In this document: positions 33,504 to 45,560 of the stretch, one piece after another
Layout of the letters: every line of letters starts with the position of its first letter
Numbering within the stretch: the first letter of the stretch is position 1
Source: Blastobasis lacticolella
Taxonomy: Eukaryota > Arthropoda > Insecta > Lepidoptera > Blastobasidae
Length of the DNA: 64,000 bases
NCBI GenBank assembly: GCA_905147135.1
Contig: LR990050.1
Location: 18,660,001-18,724,000, forward strand
Direction of reading: 5' to 3'
The notes under the pieces: model-generated
Database searches by the model: none
Told to the model about the DNA's origin: nothing
Seen by the model: the letters and a program-made list of their open reading frames with translations, nothing else
Program-made: the position numbers and the translations under genes

Positions 33504-33652
33504 GTTTAATACTAGGAAGAGGTTTTTGAACGGTCTTGGACCACGTGACCGAAGCGTTGGAGCTGTCATTTTTGTAACGGACTGGTCTAAAATTGAATAC
33601 ACAAGTTTTACAATTTATAACGTTTTATTTAACTGCTTTGTAACACGATACA
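33494..33652 (+). repeat. 3' LTR (159 bp)
   Basis: Begins TGTGGCATAAG and ends ACGATACA. It contains the stop codon of gag-pol at 33501-33503. The array sequence resumes directly at 33653. Confidence 0.9.
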
Positions 33653-34299
33653 GCAGAGTTATATGAATATTTCATATTTATAGTTTTTGTAATGTAATAG
33701 TCATTTACTTTGCCTGAAATTTTACATAATTTCTGTTAAACAACTTTACTCTTTGTTTGTAAATAACCAAATTTACTGATCGTTTGTTGAAAAAAAACTG
33801 TTTATTTAGTTATGACTGGTTTGGTTAGCATTGGGTAAATTCCACATTCCCATACATTGAGTCTCAAAATAAAAAACGGCCCGCCCCAAGCAGAAGGTCC
33901 ACGGGAAACAGAGCGCCATTGCCGTCATGCACACATTCACGTTACATTTACAGGCATTCTCACGCAGTTTCACGCAGAGTTAAGTCGCGACTGGCGACAC
34001 GTGTTGTCAAAATGAATTTGCAAAAATATTACAGTTGTAGTGTAGGTATATGGTTGTTTAAATACAACTAAAAACTATACTTACACTTCTTCTTTTCTCA
34101 TAAAGGTAAATGAAACTAGCCGTTTGGATAATGATCAATTATTACCTGCATTTCATTTTGTCTCAGCAGTGTTAAAGGCTACCACATTTTTCTATTAATT
34201 TATACGAAATTAATAATAAATAAAATTAAATCCAAATACTTACCTATACCCAATATTAAAAAATTTAAAGAAATTGGTAGATATCTTTTTCAAGCTAAA
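33653..34299. other. Remaining 3' flank of unit 3
   Basis: AT-rich spacer equal to the last 650 bp of other units. AAAAAACGGCCCGCCCC near 33870 is shared with unit 4 rather than units 1, 2 and 5. No gene. Confidence 0.55.
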
Positions 34300-34329
34300 T
34301 ATATTAATTTATCATATAGATCATATCAT

Positions 34330-34579
34330 AAAAATAGTATTGTGTTTCTGCCGGTGAGTAAGGTTTCCAGTGCTCCATGGGGTGGGGATTTGGGGAACCG
34401 TGGCTTTGGCAGTGGAGTGGCATTTGCTTTTTGCTGCCAGAGCAATGTGTTATAGAGGTGGGCAACGCATTAGCGATACTCTTGGTGTTGCTAATGTCTA
34501 TAGGCAGTGGTGACCACTTTCCATCAGGTGGCCCGCTTGCCTGTTTGCCTACCATATGACATTAAAAAACAAAAAAAAA
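34330..34579 (+). mobile_element. LINE-tail/SINE-like insertion private to unit 4
   Basis: 250 bp between direct copies of ATATCAT (34323-34329 and 34580-34586); the other five units show the single uninterrupted site. It ends in an A-rich tail (AAAAAACAAAAAAAAAA). Its 3' part shares TTTCCATCAGGTGGCCCGC with the older LINE tails, so a related element mobilised it. Confidence 0.85.
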
Positions 34580-34601
34580 ATATCATCCAAACTGGAAGAG
34601 C

Positions 34602-34949
34602 GTCGGTGGCCGAGCGGTTAGCGTATGCAACTCGTAAGCCAGAGGTCCCGGGTTTGAATCCCGCTTCGGCCATGTACCAATGACTGTTTTCTGAGATATG
34701 TACATTAGTTGAATAGTAACCGATGCTCTTACGGTGAGGGAAAACATCGTGATGAAACCTGCACATTCGGGCGACTGCATGTGTAACCATGATCCAATCT
34801 GATCAGGTTCCCCTGGTAGCAGGGACATGGAGGTCAGATGGCAGTCGCTCCACTGTAATTACCTAACCTGCCGAATCCTGGATCATGGTCACGGCGGACC
34901 CCGGGCCCTCGTGCGTGAGAGCACAACCGGGACATTAACGCCAAGATGA
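34602..34949 (+). repeat. tRNA-headed SINE, unit 4
   Basis: The longest preserved 3' end of the six (GAGAGCACAACCGGGACATTAACGC), equal to unit 5. A and B boxes are intact. Confidence 0.75.
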
Positions 34950-35483
34950 TTTATTACTTTTATACAAACTGTAAATTACTGAGTAATATTTTAAAAGAAG
35001 TTCAAAATATATCTATTCCAATGCCTTGCTCATGTTTCCTCATCATTTATTAAAAAAAACGTTACCTGAGAATGCGACTTTTTTACACGCTGAAATATAA
35101 TAATCATGCATTTAAACAATGTCGCAATCAACGAAAATATTTTTTAGTGAATAACTTTTGTCACTGTCTTTAAATACTGTTTTTTTAATTTTTAATAATA
35201 GTATTCTAATTAACCAACTCGTTTTTTACTTATCTATCTAATTTAAAAATGGACATTTCCACTATTATAAATACACTCTCTATAATTAGTCTCAACTCGA
35301 TGAAATGAGGAATCACTGACCTTGATATCACAGTTACCTAGTGTCAGGATCAGGGGTCCACTCTGATTGCATTATCTATAAAGTTAAACCTTTGTGAGAT
35401 TTGAAAAAAACTGATGTTACTATCTGTATTAGTAACTGGTTTTTACGGAAACAAATACTTTTATTATAGTATTATTATTATTA
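34950..35483. other. AT-rich spacer, unit 4
   Basis: No gene. It lacks about 15 bp of CTTCAAAATCATC-type sequence near 35308 that is present in units 1-3 and 6; unit 5 shares this loss. Confidence 0.55.
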
Positions 35484-35823
35484 TTATAATGGGGAGTGTT
35501 CCGAGGGACTTTTCGATTAGGTGCCTACAGCACAATTCCGCCATCGCACGACCCGCCGTGGGCTGAGTACTCATCCCCACTACGTAGACCCTCTGTTGGT
35601 CACCACGCGAAGGTTCGAAAGAACGTTTCTCGCTCGTACGATTCGGATGTGGAATGAGCTCCCAACCACAGTGTTTCCTTTGGACTATGACATGGGATCC
35701 TTCAAGAGGTATATTAGAGGTCTCTTCAGAGGCAGGCAACGCATTGGCGACTCCCCTGATGTTGCTGATGACCATAGGCGGCAGTGACCACTTTCCATCA
35801 GGTGGCCCGCTTGCCTGTTTGTC
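35484..35823 (+). repeat. LINE 3' tail relic, unit 4 (fullest copy)
   Basis: The only copy retaining the 42 bp after GAGTAC. The frame reads from the LINE ORF2 C-terminus (HPHYVDPLLVTTRRFERTF, then RMWNELPTTVFPLDYDMGSF) without the TGA found in units 1-3 and 6. It stops at GGCGGCAGTGA. It shows the ancestral state of this relic. Confidence 0.8.
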
Positions 35824-36063
35824 ACTTTGAGTGGGAGGAAGTGCAGCCGCTGTTTAACGTTTCTCTTGTTTTTATGTATAATTTAGAGAGCAAAAATGTT
35901 GTTTTAGGAGGATGGAAGTTGGACGAGGTGACGCTCCGCCTACCAGCAAACATGCTTACCAATACCGTACGGGAAAGTGCCTGACGCAGAAACTGCGGCA
36001 ACGCCCGAACCCCCCAGATTGGCTACCTGGCTCTCCCATCCGGTCGCCAACCGGCAAGCTGTA
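35824..36063. repeat. Alternative 240-bp segment, unit 4
   Basis: Replaces the CTGTGGTATAACATTT end seen in units 1-3 and 6. A short frame encoding VLGGWKLDEVTLRLPANM is identical in unit 5 apart from one residue (ESK/ESE). I do not recognise it; it may be a further retroelement fragment. Confidence 0.55.
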
Positions 36064-36494
36064 ACATAGGATTTTCTGTAGGATGGCGGGGCAGCCTTTT
36101 ACTGGTGACTAACCAGCTACTTGGGCCCCCAACTATGTATGGTCTGCCAGCAGCGGAACCGTGCTTCGCATCCCGCTGCTCTCCAAAGCCAAGCACCCGG
36201 TACAGGAGTGGTGAGCATCAAGAAGAAAACGGTTACGCAGAGCGACCACAACTGTCCAGACCCATCCTCCTGACGGCTACTCCAGACATCGCAACGAAAC
36301 ACGGCTGGGCCGCTTGACGACGCATTCGCCTGAAGGGTGGTGACCAGCCACGGCCAAAGCCTACCACCGGAGAGACTGCTGTTTATTTTGCACTACCCAG
36401 GGATCCCGTGTAGGGTACCTAGAGTCATGAATGCCAAAGAGGGCTTCACCTACGGACGCGTACAGCATTGATCCCCAAAATATAATTGTAAAAT
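36064..36494. repeat. GC-rich repeat-like segment, unit 4
   Basis: As in unit 1 but without the antisense LINE-tail insert: CCAGACCCATC passes straight into CTCCTGACGG near 36268. Confidence 0.55.
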
Positions 36495-36871
36495 CGTAGG
36501 CCCCATTCGCATGCGATACCTATTGGTATTAAGTATTTCTTAGACTGATGAACCTGCTTTGTGTAGGTACTAAACGCCTCATCTTAAAACTAATTAGGTA
36601 GTGGAATTGATAATAATTGTACAAACATATTTTTACTGTTTTACTGTACTCTTATCTCTAAGTCAATATAATGAATACAAAAGAACAATACTAATAGGCC
36701 AAGGTCGGTATCAGGATCACCTTTTACCTGCTTTTCTTAAAATAATTCAATACCCATTATCACATCCCTTATCTTATACCTTATCTGCTTTCCAGGTCGG
36801 TTTGTTCTTGCCTAGCATGAATCATGTTTTTTCCGACCTCAAATATTGTATTCCTAATATCATTGTAAAAT
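36495..36871. repeat. Single sub-repeat copy, unit 4
   Basis: Only one full 377-bp copy plus the partial next start, versus two in every other unit. It corresponds to the second copy of the others. Confidence 0.85.
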
Positions 36872-38910
36872 CGTAGGCCCCATTCGCATGCGATATCTAT
36901 AGGTATTAGGCACCTAAATAGGTAATATAGGTATTAGTATATAGTATTGATTCGATCGTTTGCAATAATAGGGGTTGCCAAACGTTATTTTATTCTCAAA
37001 AAATCCATTTAACCATAAGATTTAACAATTCGATCGTGTTTGTCACAGAATACTAATTGTATTGTTTGATAGGGCGTTCATCGGCTCTCCCGTAATAAAT
37101 TATTATGTATAGGTATATAATAAAATTATTTGTCAGGCAAAGCCGCGCTGCAATGCCTGTCTGCGCGTTGGGGCATTTTATATAGCGAAACGAGTCAGCC
37201 CGCACTCGCGTACCGCTGATTTTAATTACAACTTACATATTGCGTCGGCCGCAGCGAAAGTGTGCTTCCTACTCATGATCCAACTTTTAACCCTATTGAT
37301 GCCAAAGTCGCACATTTACAACTAATAATTTTTATGGCCACGATAGATGAATGGCCGACTTTAAACGCGTCAAGATTTTGTGTAACTGTTCTTGCAACTT
37401 ATGTAAGTTTGTGCAGGTAGGATGGTATGATTGTTATAATAATAAAAGTTAAACTTGCAACTTTGCGATCGAGATGTGTATTGATATTAAAATAATAAAT
37501 ATGTCGTGCGGGCTTTTCAATAACAAAATCCTGGAAGACTTTATGCATTTACCTAATCTGATTACTGTAGGTGCTAATGTACACATACATTAGCATAAAA
37601 TAATGCTATTGAATGCTATTAGTTTGTAAGTGTAATGTTCTCTTTAAAAGTGGTATTGTTTAGCAAAATGAACGTTATATTTGTGAGCTGGTGGTATAGC
37701 ACAGGTTGTTACCTATTTTACTTACAGCTTGATCAATAACGTTAAGCGAACTTTGGCGGCAAGTTTCGAATCGTTATGGGAAAACTTATGGCCTAATCAA
37801 ATGGAACTAGTCGGTATATGCTGTGTATGACATAGGTACAGTGTGTAGGTAGGTAACTTTATATTTCTATGTCTCATAAAGTTGACGACGGAGGAATTTT
37901 TACCTTTTCACACAAACACTGAACGTTTTTATTGAACACATTACAGTTTCATAGTCGCGTAGGTATATCTGTAACATTAAACAATAATGCCATTGCACTC
38001 AACTTTAGGTAACGCTTAAATGGAATTAAGATATTTTTAACAATAACAAGCACTGCACCAATCTTAACTGAAAACTACATTCGTTAAGTCACTTTTGTGA
38101 CATCTAAATACTTAGGAATATCTCGGGGAGCTTATTTAATGCGCTGATTACATTTGACTAAATTCAGGAACAAAAAGCGTTAGAACAAATCAAAGTGGAA
38201 TGTATTGCTCATATAATAAGGTCCATTTCTGTATCACTTATACTATGCCATGCGTCGCTCCACTTTTCAAAAGCCGTGATACAAAAATGGACTTAATTTT
38301 ATATGTATACAATACATTCCACTTTGATTTGCTCTCACGCTTTTTCAAATGTAATCAGCGCATGCAACTTTAGTGCAATCAAGCATAACAGTACTACTTA
38401 CTTAAATAATGAATAAAAGTAATAGTTAATATGATGTTCTATTTGATTTGATCATTACTTCGTTTGCTCCATCCAACATGAATTTTATTTTGTTTAGCCA
38501 TATGTAACTTTTTTCGCACAGTGATTTGAGATTAATCGCTGTAGTAAGTAAAAGAAGATAACTACGCTAACGATATAACGCTTAACGTGCAGCGGCAATA
38601 TTAAATAAAATCTATATATCTGTAGTGTTATTACCTACATAATTTTGTCACGATAATATTTATGATAAATTGTCAAAATTATCATGTTTGGGATGGACAT
38701 AAAGTCTTTTCTATTTGTTATATGCGTAATTAATGTTCCGCATTTCCCTTGTTATATAAGTTTCACCTGATCTTCAGTATCTTTTAAAAAAGTTTTGTAG
38801 CCAATAATAATTTTTTACTTCGCTAATTTACTTAATTTTAAAATTTAATTTAGAAAAAATATATAAGTTGCTAGATATACAATGTCGAAAATAACACAGT
38901 AACCGTCAAG
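36872..38910. other. Intergenic spacer upstream of Spt2 copy 4
   Basis: AT-rich spacer with the foldback at 38139-38363. Private changes include CTTGCAACTTATGTAAGTTTG near 37390 and loss of GAGCCTGTTGGCTC near 37808. No gene. Confidence 0.6.
38139..38363. repeat. Foldback element, unit 4
   Basis: 225 bp, arms and loop preserved despite divergence in the surrounding spacer. Confidence 0.75.
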
Positions 38911-39029
38911 CCAATCAGGCCATTAAAGCGAGAGGGTGTGAAAGGGCGGGTTCCGCAGCGGGCCCACTACCTGCTCGCTTCAGTCTGGCGTAATCCGTAT
39001 AAAACCCTTGACAGCGCTCTAGATCCACA
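38911..39029 (+). promoter_or_regulatory. Spt2 copy 4 core promoter
   Basis: CCAAT, GC box and TATAAAA (38998-39004) with initiator-like CACAGT, unchanged. Confidence 0.65.
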
Positions 39030-39226
39030 GTCGACAGTTCTTACAGTCGCGTGCGAGTCGTCTTTGTACGTATCGTCCTTGTGCCTAATATTGTAACCGT
39101 AATAAATTCCGCATTCACGGACAAAAGTGACAAAACTTTCCGGGAGTGCTTGTGTGCAACGAAATTGTCTATAGAGTAGTGTTAAATCATACTTAATCTA
39201 AATTCAGTAAACAATAAAATACCGAA

Positions 39227-42200
39227 ATGGAATATCTAGAAACGATGTTGGCTGCCCTGCGCAATCAACAACAAAAATCATCTGTAAGTATTTTTCAACG
39301 TATCATAAAAAATCACATTGTTTTGCACTTTCTTCTGTCTTCTATTTTTTTATATTGTCGATAATAATTTATCCAAGCTCTACTTATACAGAACGTTATC
39401 GGTTGTAGTGAAGATTTATAATATTTTTTACTATGTGTTGTAGACTAAATAATCATTTGTACTTACGATTCACTTTCATCATTACAGGAGAGGGAGAGTC
39501 AGTTTTACAAGGCTAGATTTGACCCCCCCAAGAAAGAACATAAGCCTAAAGACAAACTGTCTGCTAATATACAAAAGTTCTTGGCCAAGAAAGATGAGGA
39601 AGACAGGCAGAAGACACTTGAAGCGCAAAGGAAACGCGATGAACTTTCGGCCATGCGTGATCCTAAAGCCTTGCGCAAAATTCAGAAGACATTAAAAGTG
39701 ATAAAGTCTGCAAACAAATCTGTCATTGCTGATGCCATCGATAGGGACAACACTGCCGTGACCAGGGACGGCCCATATCAGCCTGACCAAGATGACTACG
39801 GATATGAATCACAGGAGGCTGCTGCTCTCTATGCGAAAATGATGCAGAAGTACAGTAAAATACCAGATGAACCAAAGTTTTCTACTAGCCGTAAGTAATT
39901 CAGATATTGTCTTTGTTAATGATAAAATCACCTCTATCCTTCAAATGTGTTGCTGTGACAATTATGTATTTTATAAGATTTCTTTTGCCTCGATTTCCAC
40001 AGCAACTAGCTTTTGCACACATTTTGGTTATACAGTGTTCCAGAATTACATTGAATAACAGGATAAAAGTATCGTATGTGAGCCAAAGTAAATGTCCAAA
40101 CATACAAACTTTCTTATTATGAATTTAATAGGGTTAAAAGGAAGCATTTAGGACTACCATAAAAATTATTTAACTAATAATAACAATATTTTTCAGATGG
40201 CTCTGTAAAGAAAGACTTGAATGGAACAAGAGAAAGGGTGAAGCATGCTTTACAGCACGAGGATGACCCTGTACCCCACAAGCGTGTCAGACGCAGAGAG
40301 GAAGGAAATGATGGTAAGTCATATAATTCTTTTCTTAAGCTTTTGACTGCATTTTTTCTCTCTTGGTGCTAACAAATAATAAACTTTTCTTTTATAAAAC
40401 TAGAATACCTAATTCTTTGATATTCTTTTGTAGAATTTAACAATTTGTGGAATTCAATGTTAGTCAACAGTAATTGTAATGTCATAATATTTTAATTTGC
40501 AAATTAAAACCGTGTTTATTTCTGTATTGGTTTATGTATAAAAAATAATAATCGTATGTTTTCCAGATAAAGAGCAGAGTCCGCCTCCGAAATCTGAAAC
40601 AGAAAGGAAGAGATATGAGAAACCGACCAATGTACGGAAGCCAATGCCTCCACCAATGGATTTCACTCAATTGATAAAGCTAGCTGAGCAGAAGATGAGT
40701 GAGTCGCAGGCGGGTTCCGCTCCCAACAAAGTGGAGAAAGAGCCGGGGTCGGAAAGGCTGATGACGAAGAAGCAACGACGAGAATATGAGGAGGAGCAAG
40801 CCCGAAGTCAGCGTCGGCTGGAGCGTATTGAGGCAGAAAAGAGTGGCAGGCACAACAACCCAAAGACCAACGATAAGGAGGAGAGAGCGATGACAGAGAA
40901 AGAAAAGTTAGAGCGTGAAAGACAGAGACAAGACAGGGAGCGGTTAGAACGATTGAAAGCTGAAAGGGACAGAATTGATAGAGAAATAGAGAGGATGAAT
41001 AAAGACAGCGAGAAGGTGGACAGAACGAAAGCGAAATTGGAATCCATTGAAAGGAGAGTAGAGAAGTCCAAAGTAGTGTCTAAGGAGCCATTGAAACAGG
41101 ATGCCAAAAAGAACTTTGATCTCAAGACACAGAACACTTACAGGATAGATAAGAACTCTAATGAGAAAAAACTTGCTTTGCCGAGTAATAAAGAGTCTAC
41201 AAAGGTGACTGGTGTCAGTGGGAAGAGTCTTCCGCAGCAGCAACGGGTACCATTGCCACAGAAAAGTCATAGTTCGCAAGATAGGTTGCCGAGTAAGCAG
41301 AAGTCGTTTGATGGGTCTTCGATGGTGAACGGCCACAGGCCCGAAGAAGTGAGACGGATGGCGGAGCTTCGCAAGGCAGGCAAGCGGCCAGAAGGCTCTC
41401 GACCTCAGCCAGGGCCCAGCAAGCGCGCACCTACCAGCTTTGACTTCAGCAAGCATCTCAACTCCCTGAAGAACGCCCCTCGGTGGCCGCAAGAGAACAA
41501 ACGGAAACCGCCGGTGAAGGCCAAGCGTAAGTATTTAGATTATTATTTATTATTGACCTAGTTGACAGATTGACCACCACTTTGATTTATCTTCATATGG
41601 TTAGTTATTACAGTAAGCCATTACAGTAAAGATGAACAATTTTTGCAAAAATATTATGTTTCCAACTAAATGTATCAATGTGCTCCACAGGCCGCCTGGA
41701 CTCGGAATCCGAATATGACTCGGAGATGGACGATTTCATCGACGACGACGACGAGAATACGGACTATTCGTCGCATATTAAGGAGATATTCGGCTATGAC
41801 AAGTCGCGGTAAGCATTCTCATCTTTACTTCTCTATTTATTGTGTCACTGGCAGTCCCCCGCCGTCTCGATTATCTTTCCTGGATAAAAAGTAGCTTATG
41901 TCACGCAGAATAATGTAGCTTCCTAGTTTATCAGTTTTCTTTCAACCATAATACAAGCTTTGTTTACTTTGGGGCTACATTATGTGAATTGTCAAACATT
42001 AATATTATTATTCTTTTTTTTTTATTCAGATATCGAGATATGGACGACGATGACGATCCAAGTATGGTGTCGTCGTTTGCTCAAGTCCAGCGCGAGGAGT
42101 CTATAAGTAAAAAGCTAGGTAAGTGTTGTCAATCCTGGATCATGGTCAAGGCGGATCCCGGGCCTTCGTGCGCGAACTTCAAACGGGTTTTTTTATGTAA

Positions 42201-42513
42201 TACAGCAGACAAAAAGGCAAGCGGGTCACCTGATGGAAAGTGGTCACCGCTGCCTATGGACATTAGCAACACCAGGGGTACTACCAATGCGTTGCCCGCC
42301 TCTAAGAAGACCTCCAATATATCTCTCGAACGATCCCATGTCATAGTCCAAAGGAGACACTGTGTGGATTGCATAATACTCTCAAAATTATTAACAAACT
42401 GTGGTATTTGCTAAGCTGATCTTATTCGTTTTATTACAGGAAGGCTCGAAGATTTGGAAGATATGCGCCTTGAGGCGATGCAGAACGCGAAGAAATCAAA
42501 GAAGAAACGATGA
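39227..42513 (+). CDS. Spt2: SPT2 homologue, copy 4 (seven exons, 605 aa, most diverged intact copy)
   Basis: Exons: 39227-39283, 39488-39890, 40197-40313, 40567-41526, 41691-41808, 42030-42118, 42440-42513. All junctions are GT-AG and the frame is open. Substitutions relative to copies 1, 2 and 5 include ERESQF for ERECQF, QKTLEAQ for QKKLEAQ and GPYQPD for GPDQPD. Others are QSPPPKSE, IERMNKD, ALPSNKE, HLNSLKNAPRWPQ and FIDDDDENTD. The IFGYDKSRYRDM core and the basic C-terminus are unchanged. Some changes hit charged or conserved-looking positions, so this copy may be drifting or changing in role. It still looks translatable. Confidence 0.92.
42125..42370. repeat. Chimeric repeat in intron 6, copy 4 (longer form)
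   Basis: As in copy 1, but it keeps AATGCGTTGCCCGCCTC (near 42287), which the other copies have lost. It therefore preserves the uninterrupted inverted LINE tail. Confidence 0.65.
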
Positions 42514-44342
42514 ATTAGCGACGACTGATAGTCAGTTTTCGAACAGTTCGACGGACCAAAAAACTTGTTGTATCCGACTACGTTATGTACTTTTAACTTT
42601 AAATCTGTTGCCTGTGTACTCTTGTATAGCTGTGTAAGTTGATGAAAAATATATATATTTTAAAAATTAGAGAGTTTCAACCTCAACCTGTTTCTTTATG
42701 TGACTAAAATTAAAATATTTTTATAGACCAATACAATTTAGGTTTACACGATACCTTTCGGTATACATCCATCAGATGTCGCTACTGTGGCATAAGGCCT
42801 GCTGTCAAAATAAAGCCGTGGCATTGGTTAGCAAGGCTCCGCCATTTTAAAACGTGGGTAGAATGGTAGCAACCTGGATGTCATAGTTTATATGAAAAGT
42901 GCTATAAATACCTACATAAAATGATTTATATGCACTTAGAGACTTTTGGCTGTATCTTTCTCATAAAACGAGATAACCGTGCATTGTGATGACGTTTGGG
43001 GTATGACGTCACAGCCCTAATTAGATATTTTAAATGTTTTTGCTTATTTTTAAAGTAATTAAAAAGAACGATTTGTTGGTATATGAAAGTCTTACATATA
43101 CCAACAAAACGTTTATAAGAGCAATAATTCAAGAGCAACACATTCCACTTTCTCTCACGCTTTTCTGAATTTAGTCGAATGTATGTGTAATAAGCGCATA
43201 AGCAAGATATTAACGTTTTAAATTCCTAATTAGACAAAGAGGGCGATTCAGACACGTGACGTCACGTCTCTATGTCGCCACTTATTACGTAAACTCAGCT
43301 TTGCAAGAAGGGGACAGAGAATAATCTTTGAATTCTCATAAGTCCAGTGTTTTACCGATTTAATTACGTTTTCTACTTTTGTAGACATATTCAGTACCAG
43401 GCACGTACCAAATAGTGTAGGTACTTACTTGCGTAACCCTTTTTAATTTAGTGTTTATTTTGCTTATTAATAAGTATTGATACATAAACATTATGAGGTA
43501 AGCTATGTGATGGTGGCGACAATGTTATTTTGTTTTCAAATTGTTTTTCTATCTTGCCCTTATATAATTTTCACCGCAAATGTCAAACAAATAATTTGTA
43601 CCTAAAATAGAAATGTGATATTATAATGATACTTCCAGTTTTCTCATACTTTGATTGAATGTTTTTCATTTGTTTTACTATAAGCTTAGGTAAGTGCAGA
43701 GTTATATGAATATTTCATATTTATAGTTTTTGTAATGTAATAGTCATTTACTTTGCCTGAAATTTTACATAATTTCTGTTAAACAACTTTACTCTTTGTT
43801 TGTAAATAACCAAATTACTGATCGTTTGTTGAAAAAAAACTGTTTATTTAGTTATGACTGGTTTGGTAAGCATTGGGTAAATTCCACATTCCCATACATT
43901 GAGTCTCAAAATAAAAAACGGCCCGCCCCAAGCAGAAGGTCCACGGGAAACAAAGCGCCATTTCCGTCATGCACACATTGACGTTACGTTTACAGGCATT
44001 CTCACGCAGTTTCACGCAGAGTTAAGTCGCGACTGGCGACACGTGTTGTCAAAATGAATTTGCAAAAATATTACAGTTGTAGTGTAGGTATATGGTTGTT
44101 TAAATACAACTAAAAACTATACCTACTTACACTTCTTCTTTTCTCATAAAGGTAAATGAAACTAGCCGTTTGGATAATGATCAATTATTACCTGCATTTT
44201 ATTTTGTCTCAGCAGTGTTAAAGGCTACCACATTTTTCTATTAATTTATACTAAATTTATAATAAAAAAAAATTAAATCCAAATACCTATACCTAATATT
44301 AAAAAATTTAAAGAAATTGGTAGATATCTTTTTCAAGCTAAA
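42514..44342. other. 3' flank of Spt2 copy 4
   Basis: 3' UTR and AT-rich spacer. Both TGACGTCA sites and the CACGTG are present (near 43003 and 43257). A 61-codon frame at 43796 exists only through small indels here and is not a gene. Confidence 0.5.
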
Positions 44343-44387
44343 TATATTAATTTATCATATAGATCATATCATCCAAACTGGAAGAGC

Positions 44388-44734
44388 ATCGGTGGCCGAG
44401 CGGTTAGCGTATGCAACTCGTATTCCAGAGGTCCCGGGTTTGAATCCCGCTTCGGCCATGTACCAATGACTGTTTTCTGAGATATGTACATTAGTTGAAT
44501 AGTAACCGATGCTCTTACGGTGAGGGAAAACATCGTGATGAAACCTGCACATTCGGGCGACTGCATGTGTAACCATGATCCAATCTGATCAGGTTCCCCT
44601 GGTAGCAGGGACATGAAGGTCAGATGGCAGTCGCTCCACTGTAATTACCTAACCTGCCGAATCCTGGATCATGGTCACGGCGGACCCCGGGCCCTCGTGC
44701 GTGAGAGCACAACCGGGACATTAACGCCAAGATG
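44388..44734 (+). repeat. tRNA-headed SINE, unit 5
   Basis: Private changes in the head (GCATCGG, CTCGTATTCCAG) disturb the tRNA-like fold further. The 3' end equals unit 4. Confidence 0.75.
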
Positions 44735-45261
44735 ATTTATTACTTTTATACAAACTGTAAATTACTGAGTAATATTTTGTAAGAAGTTCAAAATATATCT
44801 ATTCCAATGCCTTGCTCATGTTTCCTCATCATATATTAAAAAAACGTTACCTGAGAATGCGACTTTTTTACACGCTGAAATATAATAATCATGCATTTAA
44901 ACAATGTCGCAATCAACGAAAATATTTTTTAGTGAATAACTTGTGTCACTGTTATTAAATACTGTTTTTTTAATTTTTAATAATAGTATTCTAATTAACC
45001 ACCTCGTTTTTACTTATCTCTCTAATTTAAAAATGGACATTTCCACTATTATAATTACACTCTCTATAATTAGTCTCAACTCGATAAAATGAGGAATCAC
45101 TGACCTTGATATCACAGTTACCTAGTGTCAGGATCAGGGGTCCACTCTGATTGCATTATCTATAAAGTTAAACCTTTGTGAGATTTGAAAAAACTGATTT
45201 TACTATCTGTATTAGTAACTGGTTTTTACGGAAACAAATACTTTTATTATATTATTATTAT
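44735..45261. other. AT-rich spacer, unit 5
   Basis: No gene. It shares the small deletion near AAATGAGGAATCACTG with unit 4. Confidence 0.55.
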
Positions 45262-45560
45262 TATAATAATGGGGAGTGTTCCGAGGGACTTTTCGATTAG
45301 GTGCCTACAGCACAATTCCGCCATCGCACCACCCGCCGTGGGCTGAGTACTTCGAAAGAACGTTTCTCGCTCGTACGATTCGGATGTGGAATGAGCTCCC
45401 AACCACAGTGTTTCCTTTGGACTATGACATGGGATCCTTCAAGAGGTATATTAGAGGTCTCTTCAGAGGCAGGCAACGCATTGGCGACTCCCCTGGTGTT
45501 GCTGATGACCATAGGCGGCAGTGACCACTTTCCATCAGGTGGCCCGCTTGCCTGTTTGTC
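45262..45560 (+). repeat. LINE 3' tail relic, unit 5
   Basis: Has the 42-bp deletion of units 1-3 and 6 but, like unit 4, GACATGGGA without the TGA. It is intermediate between the two forms. Confidence 0.75.

Larger units (their letters stand above)
29401..33652 (+). mobile_element. Ty3/gypsy LTR retrotransposon, mag-like, complete
   Basis: Two direct LTRs of 159 bp (29401-29559 and 33494-33652), both TG...CA, flank one long gag-pol frame. A primer-binding-site candidate follows the 5' LTR and a purine tract precedes the 3' LTR. Very short LTRs, a single polyprotein frame, a serine-tRNA-like primer site and no envelope gene recall the mag lineage described from silkworm; that affiliation is inference. 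The flanks do not match (ATATG on the left, GCAGA on the right), so there is no target duplication, and 3.0 kb of host sequence is missing between them. Confidence 0.92.
23086..34299 (+). repeat. Tandem array unit 3 (11.21 kb with LTR element)
   Basis: Intact order up to the gene. From exon 4 onward about 3.0 kb of the unit is missing and replaced by a 4252-bp Ty3/gypsy element. The unit then resumes at GCAGAGTTATATG (33653), matching unit 2 at 22435. Confidence 0.95.
34300..44342 (+). repeat. Tandem array unit 4 (10.04 kb)
   Basis: The most diverged complete unit. It has a private SINE-like insertion, an alternative 240-bp segment in place of the LINE-tail end, no antisense LINE-tail insert, and only one sub-repeat copy. 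Confidence 0.95.

Noticed and set aside
35521..35787. An independent 88-aa gene in unit 4
   Set aside because: It is the C-terminal end of a LINE ORF2 and is broken in most other units.
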